DNA of 53,793 nucleotides from the NCBI GenBank assembly GCA_017556045.1, contig JAFZFF010000036.1:1-53793 (forward strand), written 5' to 3'. Shown here piece by piece: positions 1 through 7,637 of this stretch. The notes beneath the pieces are model-generated. The model saw only the letters and a list, made by a program, of their open reading frames with translations. It ran no database searches and was not told where the DNA came from. The translations under genes were made by a program, and so were the position numbers. Within the stretch, counting starts at the first letter, position 1; each line of letters opens with the position of its first letter. The stretch comes from Bacteroidaceae bacterium. GTDB lineage: Bacteria; Bacteroidota; Bacteroidia; Bacteroidales; Bacteroidaceae.

Positions 1-119
1 GATCATTTAATAATTTCATAGCAAATGCATTGGGAGCAATCGCTGCCTATTGTTTCTTCGAAAAGAAACCCGCCATTGAACTTGAATTTGTCAATGACGG
101 GCAACTACAAATGTTCTAA
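1..119 (+). CDS. C-terminal end of an unidentified protein, possibly an IS transposase
   Basis: The third reading frame is open from the window edge to TAA at 117-119 and gives about 38 residues, ending in ELEFVNDGQLQMF. The tail resembles the C-terminus of some Bacteroidales insertion-sequence transposases, but this is recollection of a style of ending and not a motif match. The neighbourhood has IS-like terminal repeats and a broken gene, which fits a transposase. Only the last residues are present, so no catalytic motif can be checked. Confidence 0.4.
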   Translation, partial: SFNNFIANALGAIAAYCFFEKKPAIELEFVNDGQLQMF

Positions 120-375
120 TAATTATATCGAACTCACGTTACTTTAGTGTATTTTAGTGTATTTTATTTTGCGGTATTCTGAGTGTAATGCGCTTGACTA
201 CAGTGTGTTGAAGAAAATTATTATTACTCACGTGGTGCGCGGGCGGCGGTGATTTATCTGCTATTTGGCGCGGTGGCCAGGGTGGTGAGTGCAGCGCTTA
301 TCAGTGGTTTGGCGCGGTGGTGACCATGGTAGTCAGTAATCAGTAGTCAGTTAATATGCTCTCTGTGGGGATATA

Positions 376-514
376 GAAGTTACTCAATACTCAGTACTCA
401 GTAATTTGAAAGTAGGGTGCGCACTTGAAAAGAAAAGTTTATATATTATATATATAACCCTTTTTTATGTCCTTTTTTACTTCGATTTTATTTTACTGAG
501 TACTGAGTAACTTC
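376..514. repeat. Inverted repeat built from ACTCAGTA units
   Basis: GAAGTTACTCA followed by copies of ATACTCAGTA lies at about 377-404. Its reverse complement, TTACTGAGTACTGAGTAACTTC without the extra unit, lies at 493-514. The two arms enclose about 90 bases with a TATA-rich run. The arms could pair in RNA or be ends of a small non-autonomous element. Confidence 0.5.
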
Positions 515-602
515 TCCCTCTTCGTGGTGTGTCTTTTAGGTGACAAGGTAAGGTGTTTACTATCCATATAATCAAAGAGATAAAGCGCTGGCATGATGAG
601 TG

Positions 603-630
603 CAGGCGGCATCGTGTGCCGCCTGTTTTT
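603..630 (+). terminator. Intrinsic terminator-like hairpin
   Basis: A perfect 9-bp stem, CAGGCGGCA (603-611) and TGCCGCCTG (617-625), has a 5-base loop and is followed by five T. No intact gene lies directly upstream, so it may belong to a lost gene. Confidence 0.55.
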
Positions 631-769
631 GCGCACTTATTGATGTATATATGATGCGCGCCCCTGCCGCGCCGCGGCCATTTTCGTTGTTTCGTGCCAA
701 AATTAGCGCCTATGTGATAAAAATTTCTCACATCGGAGGCAATTATTTTTCGCACGTTCGCGGGGCAAA

Positions 770-820
770 GTTGACCATTTTCCCGTAAAACTGGACGATT
801 TTACTAAAAAGTGGACATTT
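770..820. repeat. Three ~20-bp direct repeats resembling an IS21-type terminus
   Basis: The words GTTGACCATTTT (770), CTGGACGATTTT (791) and GTGGACATTT (811) recur at 20-21 bp spacing, each followed by an A-rich or C-rich stretch. Multiple short direct repeats at the ends are characteristic of IS21-family elements. No istA or istB gene is seen here, so this would be an isolated end or a remnant. Confidence 0.4.
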
Positions 821-867
821 CCCCATATCTTCCGCACAGATGAGCGAAAAATAAAAGTGGAGAAAAA

Positions 868-899
868 TTTGTGGTGACAGCGAATGTTTTGTACCTTCG
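868..899 (+). promoter_or_regulatory. Bacteroidetes-type promoter upstream of the dam remnant
   Basis: TTTG at 868-871, a 20-base spacer and TACCTTCG at 892-899 match the -33/-7 arrangement with one substitution in the -7 box. It lies 22 bases before the ATG of the Dam pseudogene and could now drive the DpnI-like gene. Confidence 0.55.
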
Positions 900-921
900 C
901 AAAAGATTTATAAACACAACT

Positions 922-1056
922 ATGGCTAAGGCAAAACCTTTCATCAAGTGGGTTGGTGGTAAAGGCTAGCTCATCGAACAACTCGAAGCATTGCTTCCTG
1001 CTGACCTTGATAAAAGGGAGAACGTTACCTACATAGAGCTTAATAGGAATGAATAA
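922..1056 (+). pseudogene. Dam-type DNA adenine methylase remnant (nonsense mutation plus internal deletion)
   Basis: Translation from ATG 922 gives MAKAKPFIKWVGGKG, then TAG, then LIEQLEALLPADLDKRE and NVTYIE. This is the start of a D12-class N6-adenine methylase, with the FxKWxGGK AdoMet-binding motif. The TAG at 967-969 is one C-to-T change from the CAG (Gln) expected after GGKG. After TYIE the expected PFVGGG is missing, and the frame runs straight into LNRNE and TAA, which looks like the original C-terminus. About 200 or more codons, including the DPPY catalytic motif, are therefore deleted in frame. The gene cannot make an active methylase. It ends 5 bases before the DpnI-like gene. Confidence 0.8.
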
Positions 1057-1061
1057 CACAA

Positions 1062-1835
1062 ATGGACTTACGATTCAATACATCACTTGCTGAAGGATAT
1101 AAGAGCGCGGCTCAGATAGCAAGGGTGCTGACTGAAGACTGGTTCGCACGCAATATGTATTGTCCTATTTGTGGTGAGCTTTCAATCAAAAGAGCAGAGC
1201 CAAATGCTCCCGTAAAGGATTATATCTGTGGCAATTGCAAATCGCAATATGAGCTGAAAAGCAAGAAGGAGAATTCGGACAGATATACCACAAAGGTTAA
1301 TGATGGGGTTTATCGCACGATGATAGAGCGTATAACATCGCTTGACAATCCCAGTTTCTTTTTTATGCACTACGATTGTTATGAGGTGAATAATCTTATC
1401 ATCGTACCCAAATGCTTCTTTACTCCTAATGTTATTGAGAAGCGTAAGCCTTTAGATGCGGGTGCTAAAAGAGCTGGCTGGGAAGGGTGTAATATTTTGT
1501 TGAATAATGTTCCTGAGTTTGCTAAAATCCCCATCATAAAGAATGGTATAGCCTTGAACCCTAAAGATGTTTGCAAGCAATACAATCATGTTTTTTCGCT
1601 TCAAACCAATAGCATAGAAAGCAGAGGATGGCTGATGGATGTGCTGAGTTGTGTTGAACGACTTGATGAGACATTTACACTAAAGCAAATGTATGATTTT
1701 GTGAATGAATTGGGCGTAAAGCATCCCAATAACAATAACATAGAAGCTAAAATTCGTCAACAACTTCAGTTCCTGCGCGATAAGGGATTTATAGATTTCA
1801 CAACGCGTGGTAATTATAAAAAAATAGGATTATGA
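1062..1835 (+). CDS. DpnI-like methylation-dependent restriction endonuclease
   Basis: The 257-residue protein aligns along its whole length with DpnI of Streptococcus (about 254 residues), which cuts GATC only when the adenine is methylated. The N-terminal PD-(D/E)xK domain has the catalytic residues at the same numbers as I recall for DpnI: Asp53 (VKDYIC), Glu64 and Lys66 (ELKSKK). A zinc site is formed by Cys34, Cys37, Cys56 and Cys59. The C-terminal winged helix that reads methyl-adenine is recognisable from KIRQQLQFLRDKGFIDF. ATG 1062 gives the DpnI-like start MDLRFN. It follows the dam remnant by 5 bases and overlaps the next small gene by 4 bases. Such an enzyme is lethal to a Dam-methylating host, which fits the broken dam. 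Cleavage specificity is inferred from homology. Confidence 0.92.
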   Translation: MDLRFNTSLAEGYKSAAQIARVLTEDWFARNMYCPICGELSIKRAEPNAPVKDYICGNCKSQYELKSKKENSDRYTTKVNDGVYRTMIERITSLDNPSFFFMHYDCYEVNNLIIVPKCFFTPNVIEKRKPLDAGAKRAGWEGCNILLNNVPEFAKIPIIKNGIALNPKDVCKQYNHVFSLQTNSIESRGWLMDVLSCVERLDETFTLKQMYDFVNELGVKHPNNNNIEAKIRQQLQFLRDKGFIDFTTRGNYKKIGL

Positions 1836-2041
1836 ACGAATATATCTTTTATACAACCGAGGGGAAGACTCTTGCTCCTAATGTCGATTATGACATAGAA
1901 AATTGCCAGGTCTTGGGTTTTGCAAAGGGCCAGGATGCTCGACAAGCAGAAGATAACTTGTTGAATGCGAATCCTTGGATAACAGAGGCTGGGTTCAGTC
2001 GCGAGTGCATTATTTCGCGACAAGTCATAACAAAAGTGTAA
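1832..2041 (+). CDS. Small conserved-looking protein coupled to the DpnI-like gene
   Basis: The 69-residue protein starts with ATG overlapping the TGA stop of the DpnI-like gene (ATGA), a classic translational coupling. It begins NEYIFYTTEGKTLAPN and contains NCQVLGFAKG and NPWITEAGF, with no signal peptide or membrane segment. Its composition is that of a normal soluble protein, and similar short proteins occur in many bacteria, but I cannot name a function. It could be an accessory of the restriction enzyme or simply co-transcribed. Confidence 0.65.
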   Translation: MNEYIFYTTEGKTLAPNVDYDIENCQVLGFAKGQDARQAEDNLLNANPWITEAGFSRECIISRQVITKV

Positions 2042-2055
2042 TATCTCGTAACAAT

Positions 2056-3390
2056 ATGATTGAGAAACAAAATATTGAGTGGAAAGAAAATTGGCGAGAC
2101 GAGTATCTTAAGTGGATATGTGGTTTTGCTAATGCTGTGGGTGGAAAACTATATATCGGTAAGGATGACAATGGAAATGTTGTCAAGGTTGATAATATAA
2201 AGAAGCTATCAGAAGATATTCCCAATAAGGTACGTGATGTCCTTGGTATTATAGTTGATGTCAATATCCTTGAAGAGAATGGTGTGGAATATCTTGAAAT
2301 AGATGTCCCTCCATATTCCAACCCTATCAATTATAAAGGGCAATACCATTATCGTTCGGGAAGCACCAAGCAAGAGTTGAAGGGAGCTGCCTTGAATCGC
2401 TTTATCTTACAACGTACTGGTAAGAACTGGGATGACTTCCCTGTGGCTGGCGTTACTGTAGACAGCCTTTCTGACTCTGCTCTAAATCGTTTTCGGAAGG
2501 AGGCCGCTAAGAGTAATCGTGTAGATGAAGAAGTGTTGCACGACTCTATCGCACACCTACTTGAGGATTTGCGGCTTATAGATGAAGAAACTGGGCAATT
2601 AAGCAGAGCTGCTACATTGCTTTTCCATCCTACTCCCGAGAAGTACATCAGAGGGGCATATATTAAAATTGGTTTTTTCAAGTCTGACAACGAAGACCTT
2701 GCCTTTCAAGATGAAGTCCACGGTTCATTGATGGAGCAAATAGAAAAATCTATTGATTTGATCAAGACTAAGTATCTTATTTATAGCATCTCATACGAGG
2801 GGGTCTCAAGACGCGAAACTCCACAATTCCCATTAGAAGCTATACGAGAGTCTTTGATGAATGCCATTGCTCACAAAGATTATTCCGATGCTACACCTAT
2901 TCAAATCAGTGTATATCCAAATCATATAGTCTTTTGGAATGCTGGTAAATTACCTGAGGATTGGACAACAGAACGATTGTTTGAGAAACATCCTTCAAAA
3001 CCATATAATCCTTCTATTGCCAATACGCTTTTTCGATGTGGAGATATTGAAAGCTGGGGTCGCGGATATAAACGCATTATCGATGCTGTAGCCTCATATA
3101 ATTTGTTGCCTCCCATTATTGAGATTGTAAGCGGACTTATGATTACATATTACACCGACGTACATTCTCAACTGAAAGCACAAAAGATAGATGATAAATA
3201 TTGTCCAATAATAGAGTTTGTTGTCAAAAATGGAGGTATCACCAACACTGATGTTCAAAATATCATGAAAGTAAGTAAGCCTACCGCTACTCGAATTCTC
3301 CAATCTCTTGATTCCTTGTTGGAGAAACAAGGAACATCGGGAAAAGGCGTTTACTATAGACTAATAGGCTCACTAAAGGCTCAAAAATAA
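2056..3390 (+). CDS. AlbA_2 (Schlafen-type)/HATPase domain putative regulator or DNA-binding protein
   Basis: The 444-residue protein starts at ATG 2056 (MIEKQNIEWKENWRDEYLKW); an open frame exists upstream, but this start gives the usual AlbA_2 beginning. Residues about 1-115 form the Schlafen AlbA_2 domain, with FANAVGGKLYIGKDDNG and YRSGSTKQEL. Residues about 255-370 resemble the HATPase_c_4 domain (EAIRESLMNAIAHKDY, then GRGYKRI). The C-terminus, about 385-435, is a winged helix (NTDVQNIMKVSKPTATRILQ). Such proteins are usually annotated as ATP-binding proteins, transcriptional regulators or RecG-like. It follows the DpnI cassette by 14 bases and is probably co-transcribed, so it may control or assist the restriction island. 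Confidence 0.8.
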   Translation: MIEKQNIEWKENWRDEYLKWICGFANAVGGKLYIGKDDNGNVVKVDNIKKLSEDIPNKVRDVLGIIVDVNILEENGVEYLEIDVPPYSNPINYKGQYHYRSGSTKQELKGAALNRFILQRTGKNWDDFPVAGVTVDSLSDSALNRFRKEAAKSNRVDEEVLHDSIAHLLEDLRLIDEETGQLSRAATLLFHPTPEKYIRGAYIKIGFFKSDNEDLAFQDEVHGSLMEQIEKSIDLIKTKYLIYSISYEGVSRRETPQFPLEAIRESLMNAIAHKDYSDATPIQISVYPNHIVFWNAGKLPEDWTTERLFEKHPSKPYNPSIANTLFRCGDIESWGRGYKRIIDAVASYNLLPPIIEIVSGLMITYYTDVHSQLKAQKIDDKYCPIIEFVVKNGGITNTDVQNIMKVSKPTATRILQSLDSLLEKQGTSGKGVYYRLIGSLKAQK

Positions 3391-3589
3391 AACTAAACGA
3401 CACGCCTATATTATGTAACTCATTATATAATAGATGTTTATAAACTAAGCAATTGGCTCATAAAAGGCTCATTATATCTTAAAAGATACGTAAAACACTT
3501 GTGGTTACAGATGTAAACCTTCATCAACGCGCTTACACCAATGTCGCCAAGATTAGGCCGTTGAGTGATTTTGTTAGTATAAGATAAAC
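3391..3589 (+). other. Short intergenic stretch with a possible gene remnant
   Basis: Near 3500-3585 a frame reads VTDVNLHQRAYTNVAKIRP and ends in TAA without a convincing start. It could be the tail of a lost protein. I cannot identify it and see no promoter match. Confidence 0.3.
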
Positions 3590-4054
3590 ATGTCTATTAT
3601 GAATAAAAACCTATCCCAAATGATATCAGCTCATGCTTACGACGAGATAGTGAGCAAGGTGAAAGAGTATGTAGGCGAAGAGGCTTTGGAGTATATCCTT
3701 CCTGGTGTTATTAAGGCGCTTGAGGAGGGTGACGGAGTCGTTCGTGAGGAGGTCCTCAGTGGGTGGCTCGATGTGGAGTCTATGCGTGTGTGCACCCATT
3801 GTGGGGCTATCATGGAGGAGGGCTGGTATATGGAGTGTGGCGGCTATGCTTGTAGCGATGAGTGTGCCGCGCAGAGTGTAGGACTCACCATGGAGGAGTT
3901 TGCCAAATGGCGCATATATAAGGCGGATATCGTGGAGTATCTCAAACAATCGGATGACCCGCGCGACATCAATGAACTATCTGCTGAGGAGTGTGAGAAG
4001 ATTATCGAGCAGATTGCTCTTCGATGCGATTCTTGCTGGACGGAGTGGTACTGA
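3590..4054 (+). CDS. Hypothetical protein with a cysteine-rich, zinc-finger-like motif
   Basis: The 154-residue acidic protein has an N-terminal helical region (SAHAYDEIVSKVKEYVGEEA), then a cluster CTHCG, CGGYACSDEC at about residues 66-92 that looks like a treble-clef or zinc-ribbon site. The C-terminal part is helical, with another Cys pair (CDSCW). No signal peptide or membrane segment is visible. ATG 3599 (MNK) is an alternative start. It stands alone between the restriction island and the hairpin array. I do not recognise the family; a nucleic-acid-binding accessory protein is possible. Confidence 0.65.
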   Translation: MSIMNKNLSQMISAHAYDEIVSKVKEYVGEEALEYILPGVIKALEEGDGVVREEVLSGWLDVESMRVCTHCGAIMEEGWYMECGGYACSDECAAQSVGLTMEEFAKWRIYKADIVEYLKQSDDPRDINELSAEECEKIIEQIALRCDSCWTEWY

Positions 4055-4135
4055 TTAGCGTAGCATCTACAATTAATACAGGAAAGCCTATGAGACCTAA
4101 CGAAACACCTTCACTGGCCCTCAAGGAGCTCAAAA

Positions 4136-4307
4136 GGATGTCACGAAACGTGACACCCCTATCACAAGCGAAAAAGATGGTACCCTAAAACAGGGTATCA
4201 CAGAGGGATGAACAAAACGTTCACCCCCTGCCACAAGCGGAAAGATGACGCGGTAAAACACCGCCTCGTAGAGGATGACGTCACGAAACGTGACACCATC
4301 GATGGTG
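4136..4307. repeat. Tandem array of five short hairpins with covarying stems
   Basis: Five hairpins share a five-base loop (GAAAC or AAAAC) but have different, self-complementary stems: GTCAC/GTGAC (4140-4154), TACCCT/AGGGTA (4181-4197), TGAAC/GTTCA (4209-4223), GCGGT/ACCGC (4250-4264) and GTCAC/GTGAC again (4280-4294). They form a higher-order repeat of about 66-70 bp, starting at the GGATG words at 4136, 4206 and 4272, with shared linkers such as ATCACAAGCG and CCACAAGCGG. A perfect palindrome CACCATCGATGGTG at 4294-4307 closes the array. Stem changes on both sides argue for selection on pairing rather than on sequence. The array lies 3' of the 154-residue gene and 3' of the minus-strand glycosyltransferase operon. 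Confidence 0.75.
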
Positions 4308-4393
4308 ATAAACGATGTTGCCAATGAAGGGGGAATATATGGGCATTCCTTGATGTATGGGCTGAGGATGGGGGGCGCACTCTTGCTCTCGCG

Positions 4394-5494
4394 TTATCTG
4401 CTCCAGGCGGCGATGTACTGCTCTGCCACCTTGATGCTATCGTGATGACGGCGTATGTACTCTATGCTATCTCGCTTGAGCTTGGTGATGCGCTCGGGGT
4501 GTAGTATGAGTTGCTCGAGCTGGCGGTATATGTCTTCCTCGTCGGGTTGTACATTGATGATGGGGCGTAGCTCGTGCTCCTCGAGCAGGGCGTAGCTCTC
4601 TTCTTCTCCGCCGCCCACTACGATGAGGCCTTGGCTCATGGCTTGTAGGGCATTCATCGCCGGTGTATATGAGTATATCTGGTCGAGCAGTATGTCGCTA
4701 CTTTTCATCATCTCCTTATATTGGACGAAGGGTACTGACTCGGCTTTTACCATCTCTGCACGCTCGGGGTAGGCGGCTACCACTCTCTCGAGGGCGCGTA
4801 GCATGATGTCGGTGCCCTTCAGTGCGGTACGATGGCGCTGTATGCCGATGAAGAGGCGTAGCTTACGGCCTTCGTGCATGGTGAGGGTGTCTTCGTCAAT
4901 GGTCCCGGTCTCGATGGGGAAGGGGATGAAGGTGGTCTTCTCGGCGAAGTAGGGGCGATAGGCTACGTCGTACTCGTAGAGGCCGCTGATGATGCCGTTA
5001 CAGGTACGGGCGATGTGTATGTTGGCCTCTTTCTTAAATGTATGTAGCCAGTCGCGCTCGTTGGCGGTGTTCCAGTCGTGGTGTACCTCTCTCGTCGGGG
5101 TGTAGTAGTCGCAGTAGCGCAATGTGCGGCGTACGATGCTATCGTATACGTAGTAGTGGTCGTACCCATAGGCGCCGAGAAATACTCGCTTGTTGTGTCG
5201 GCGCAGATAGTCGTAGATGCGGATGCCTCGCTCTGCTTTGAGGTCGATGAAGTGTACGGGGTTGATGAGTTGTACCACGTCGTAGCCCTTGAGCTGGGGT
5301 AGCAGGCGCAATACTCGGAATAGGTAGGCGATGCTTCCCATCCGTCCGGGGGTGCGTATGAGTGATATGTCTGAGGGGTATCCTTTCCATTCGTCTCCGT
5401 TAGATACTACGCACACCTCGTGGCCCAGCTTGCGCAGAGCACATGCGAGGGTCCAGTGTACGTTGCTATATTCTCCCAAGAGTAATATCTTCAT
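4394..5494 (-). CDS. Glycosyltransferase, GT-B fold (family 4-like)
   Basis: The 366-residue cytoplasmic protein starts MKILLLGEYSNVHWTLACAL, a GT-B N-terminal Rossmann strand with a glycine-rich loop. The C-terminal half (about residues 210-330) has the donor-binding features of GT4 enzymes: RLFIGIQRHRTALKGTD, then the ILLDQIYSYTPAMNALQAMS region and an Ala-Met-rich acceptor helix, with GGGEEESYALLEE where the E-x7-E motif lies. No signal peptide is present. It is the last gene of a three-gene operon, 3 bases after the preceding glycosyltransferase. It probably adds a sugar to a surface glycan or lipid carrier; donor and acceptor cannot be told. Confidence 0.85.
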   Translation of the reverse strand: MKILLLGEYSNVHWTLACALRKLGHEVCVVSNGDEWKGYPSDISLIRTPGRMGSIAYLFRVLRLLPQLKGYDVVQLINPVHFIDLKAERGIRIYDYLRRHNKRVFLGAYGYDHYYVYDSIVRRTLRYCDYYTPTREVHHDWNTANERDWLHTFKKEANIHIARTCNGIISGLYEYDVAYRPYFAEKTTFIPFPIETGTIDEDTLTMHEGRKLRLFIGIQRHRTALKGTDIMLRALERVVAAYPERAEMVKAESVPFVQYKEMMKSSDILLDQIYSYTPAMNALQAMSQGLIVVGGGEEESYALLEEHELRPIINVQPDEEDIYRQLEQLILHPERITKLKRDSIEYIRRHHDSIKVAEQYIAAWSR

Positions 5495-5497
5495 ACG

Positions 5498-6475
5498 CTA
5501 CATCTTTTCGATCATTCGTAATAGTTGGTGCCCTATGGCGTATCTGGTGAGCAGGGCGAATAGGCGGTATTTCCACGAGTAGGGGGCGCTGGGGATAGGG
5601 TATAGACCCAGTGGGCGAAGCTGTAGTGTCGCTTGCTCGCATCTCTGGGCCCAGTCCTCTTCGCGTAGTGCGCGGCGCAGTATGTCTACGGCAAAGAGGC
5701 GTATCTTGCGGGTCACTCCCTCGTGAGGTAGTGTGGCTATCGAGGCTTCGAAGTCGAGCATGCGGTGTAGCACTACGAAGTAGTTTCTAAAGAGTTCGTC
5801 GGTATGCTCGCGGCTACGGTTGTGTACCGTAGAGCCTGGGCGCTGGTAGTAGGCGTATACGATGCTATCCGTCGTGGCCATGCGCTGGGCACGCCATACG
5901 AGACGGGTGACAAACTCCTCATCTTCGATGTATATGCCTTCGGCAAATCGTAGGGGGACGCCATAGGTGTCGTCATCGAGCAATGTGCGTCGGAAGAGTA
6001 GGGGCCAGCAGCATCCAAAGAGGTTGTGGGTCATCATATATTCGTTGCCTGTAGTGATGGTAGGCTCTTCGTGGGTGGCTCCGTAGGGTGAGCTCTCGAC
6101 ATTGAGCCCATATACCTCGCGGAAGCCAAACATCAGGAGGTCGAGCTCGTGGCTCTCTGCCATCGCGAGACAGGGCGCTACCATACTTGCGAACAGGTAG
6201 TCGTCGCCATCTACAAACTGTATCCACTCGCCTCGGGCATACCGTAGTGCCAGGTTGCGTGCGGCACCTTGGCGGCTATGTGGCTGTATGTGGAGGTGTA
6301 TGTCGGCCTTGGCGGTAAACTCCTCGATGATAGGCTGTGGGCTGAGGTCGCTCTCATCGTCTACCACGATGATTTCGTAGTCTTTGCGCTCTAATCCCTG
6401 TGACACGATGCTCTCGAGACACCGACGTAGCAACTGGTCTGCCAGATTATATGTGGTGACGATAAATGTGATCAT
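5498..6475 (-). CDS. Glycosyltransferase family 2
   Basis: The protein of about 325 residues starts at the ATG that overlaps the upstream stop by 4 bases (MITFIVTTYNLADQLLRR). It has a GT-A N-terminal domain with IIVVDDESD, ARNLALRYARGEWIQFVDG and the metal-binding DGDD at about residue 90. The C-terminal part has IEDEEFVTRLVWRAQRM, typical of GT2 enzymes where ED lies near the acceptor site. The enzyme transfers a sugar from an NDP-sugar in the cytoplasm and probably belongs to polysaccharide or glycolipid synthesis. It lies between two other glycosyltransferases. Confidence 0.88.
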   Translation of the reverse strand: MITFIVTTYNLADQLLRRCLESIVSQGLERKDYEIIVVDDESDLSPQPIIEEFTAKADIHLHIQPHSRQGAARNLALRYARGEWIQFVDGDDYLFASMVAPCLAMAESHELDLLMFGFREVYGLNVESSPYGATHEEPTITTGNEYMMTHNLFGCCWPLLFRRTLLDDDTYGVPLRFAEGIYIEDEEFVTRLVWRAQRMATTDSIVYAYYQRPGSTVHNRSREHTDELFRNYFVVLHRMLDFEASIATLPHEGVTRKIRLFAVDILRRALREEDWAQRCEQATLQLRPLGLYPIPSAPYSWKYRLFALLTRYAIGHQLLRMIEKM

Positions 6476-7443
6476 GCCTTTAGTGGTTGAGTGAGTGCTA
6501 CGTATGTACGGCAATATGCCTTCAGGCCTATCAGTGATAGGGGCATCAGCTTGAGGCGTGTGATTACGCTGGGGGCTGCCTTGAGTAGGGCATTATATGT
6601 GGGGCGGTGTATGTCTGCCTCCTCTACGATGTGGACATAATCTGCCTTGTCTACATCAGAGCATCTGCCCATGTCTATCAGCAGGTTGAGGCTATAGATC
6701 CACATCCGTAGCGACTCGGTACGCATGGCTGCATCGTCCTTGACCTTTAGGTACAGGCGACGGGTGTTGGTGTAGAGTTGTCGTTGTCTGACGTATCGGT
6801 AGCTGGTGGTGATGGTGCCCTCATGCATGATATATCGATAACAGCCATGGCTCGAGTAGTGTATGGCTCGGCATTGCTCGATGATCTCGGGCATCACCGC
6901 CGTATCTTCATAGTATTCGCCGATGGGGAATCGCGTATGGCTCCATAGCTGAGCGCGGTATACCTTGTTCCACGCATAGCAGTGCTGGTATCCCTCGCGA
7001 CGTATCCAGTCGGCCAAGATGTCGCTCCCCTGTGTCTCGTCGGCAAAGCTTAGGTGATAGGCCTTCGCGCTATCGGCATGTACCTCTACGGGATATTCCA
7101 GCATGTCTACCTCGGGATGCTCGGTGAGGTAATCCACGTTGCGCTTCAGCGTATCAGGGCATAGCTCATCGTCAGAGTCTACAAATGTGAGGTACTCGCC
7201 CCGTGCCACCTCGATGCCACTATTGCGTGCTGCGCTCAGCCCTCCATTGCTCTGGTGTATCACTCGGATGATGCTGGGGTGCTGGTGGCTTAGCTCATCG
7301 CATATCTCCGCGCAGTTATCTGTGGAGCCATCATCTACGAGTATGACCTCATAGTCAGCAAGCCCTTGCGCAATGATCGATTGCACACAGCGCGTGAGAT
7401 ACCTCTCTACATTATATACGGGCACGATGATACTCAGCTTCAT
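6472..7443 (-). CDS. Glycosyltransferase family 2
   Basis: The start at 7443 (MKLSIIVPVYNVERYLTRC) is preceded by AAGGAGT four bases upstream, an unusually good ribosome-binding site here, and gives the standard GT2 beginning; a longer frame to 7467 is less likely. The domain shows VILVDDGSTDN, AARNSGIEVARGEYLTFVDS and the DSDD metal site. EYYEDTAVMPEII near residue 180 fits the usual catalytic region. The protein is about 323 residues, without a signal peptide. First gene of the minus-strand operon; its stop overlaps the next start (ATGA). Confidence 0.88.
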   Translation of the reverse strand: MKLSIIVPVYNVERYLTRCVQSIIAQGLADYEVILVDDGSTDNCAEICDELSHQHPSIIRVIHQSNGGLSAARNSGIEVARGEYLTFVDSDDELCPDTLKRNVDYLTEHPEVDMLEYPVEVHADSAKAYHLSFADETQGSDILADWIRREGYQHCYAWNKVYRAQLWSHTRFPIGEYYEDTAVMPEIIEQCRAIHYSSHGCYRYIMHEGTITTSYRYVRQRQLYTNTRRLYLKVKDDAAMRTESLRMWIYSLNLLIDMGRCSDVDKADYVHIVEEADIHRPTYNALLKAAPSVITRLKLMPLSLIGLKAYCRTYVALTQPLKA

Positions 7444-7477
7444 ACTCCTTGGTTGCGTCTTTGCCACAAACTATGTG

Positions 7478-7485
7478 TAAAGGTA
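7478..7485 (-). promoter_or_regulatory. Possible -7 box for the glycosyltransferase operon
   Basis: On the minus strand the sequence reads TACCTTTA, one base from the TAnnTTTG consensus, 35 bases before the first ATG. No clear -33 TTTG is found at the right distance. Confidence 0.35.
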
Positions 7486-7600
7486 CTCTCTTTGCATGAT
7501 ATATGCAAGTTTTATGTGATTTATCCGTGAATATTGCGGCGCAATGCCTCTTTGCTCCTATTATATCCTTCGGCGATGATGAACTTTACAAATAATGTTG

Positions 7601-7608
7601 TACTTTTG
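7601..7608 (+). promoter_or_regulatory. -7 box of the FKBP gene promoter
   Basis: TACTTTTG matches TAnnTTTG exactly and lies 30 bases before the ATG at 7638. The -33 region is weak. Confidence 0.55.
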
Positions 7609-7637
7609 CAGAGTTATCAGACAAACTCATATACACC

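Larger units (their letters stand above)
120..867. other. Long non-coding accessory stretch
   Basis: I see no credible gene in this stretch. It contains GC-rich imperfect repeats (the word TGGCGCGGTGG occurs near 265 and 310), short repeats of the type ACTCAGTA, an alternating TA run near 431-450, a terminator-like hairpin at 603-630 and IS-like repeats at 770-820. The short reading frames here have no recognisable protein features. The mixture of repeats and remnants suggests an insertion hot spot. Confidence 0.6.

Noticed and set aside
3391-3589. Possible gene reading VVTDVNLHQRAYTNVAKIRP
   Set aside because: The frame has only about 28 codons with no ATG and no recognised family; I treat it at most as a remnant.
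4136-4307. A coding gene in the hairpin array on either strand
   Set aside because: Frames there are broken by stops, and the variation preserves base pairing rather than codons.
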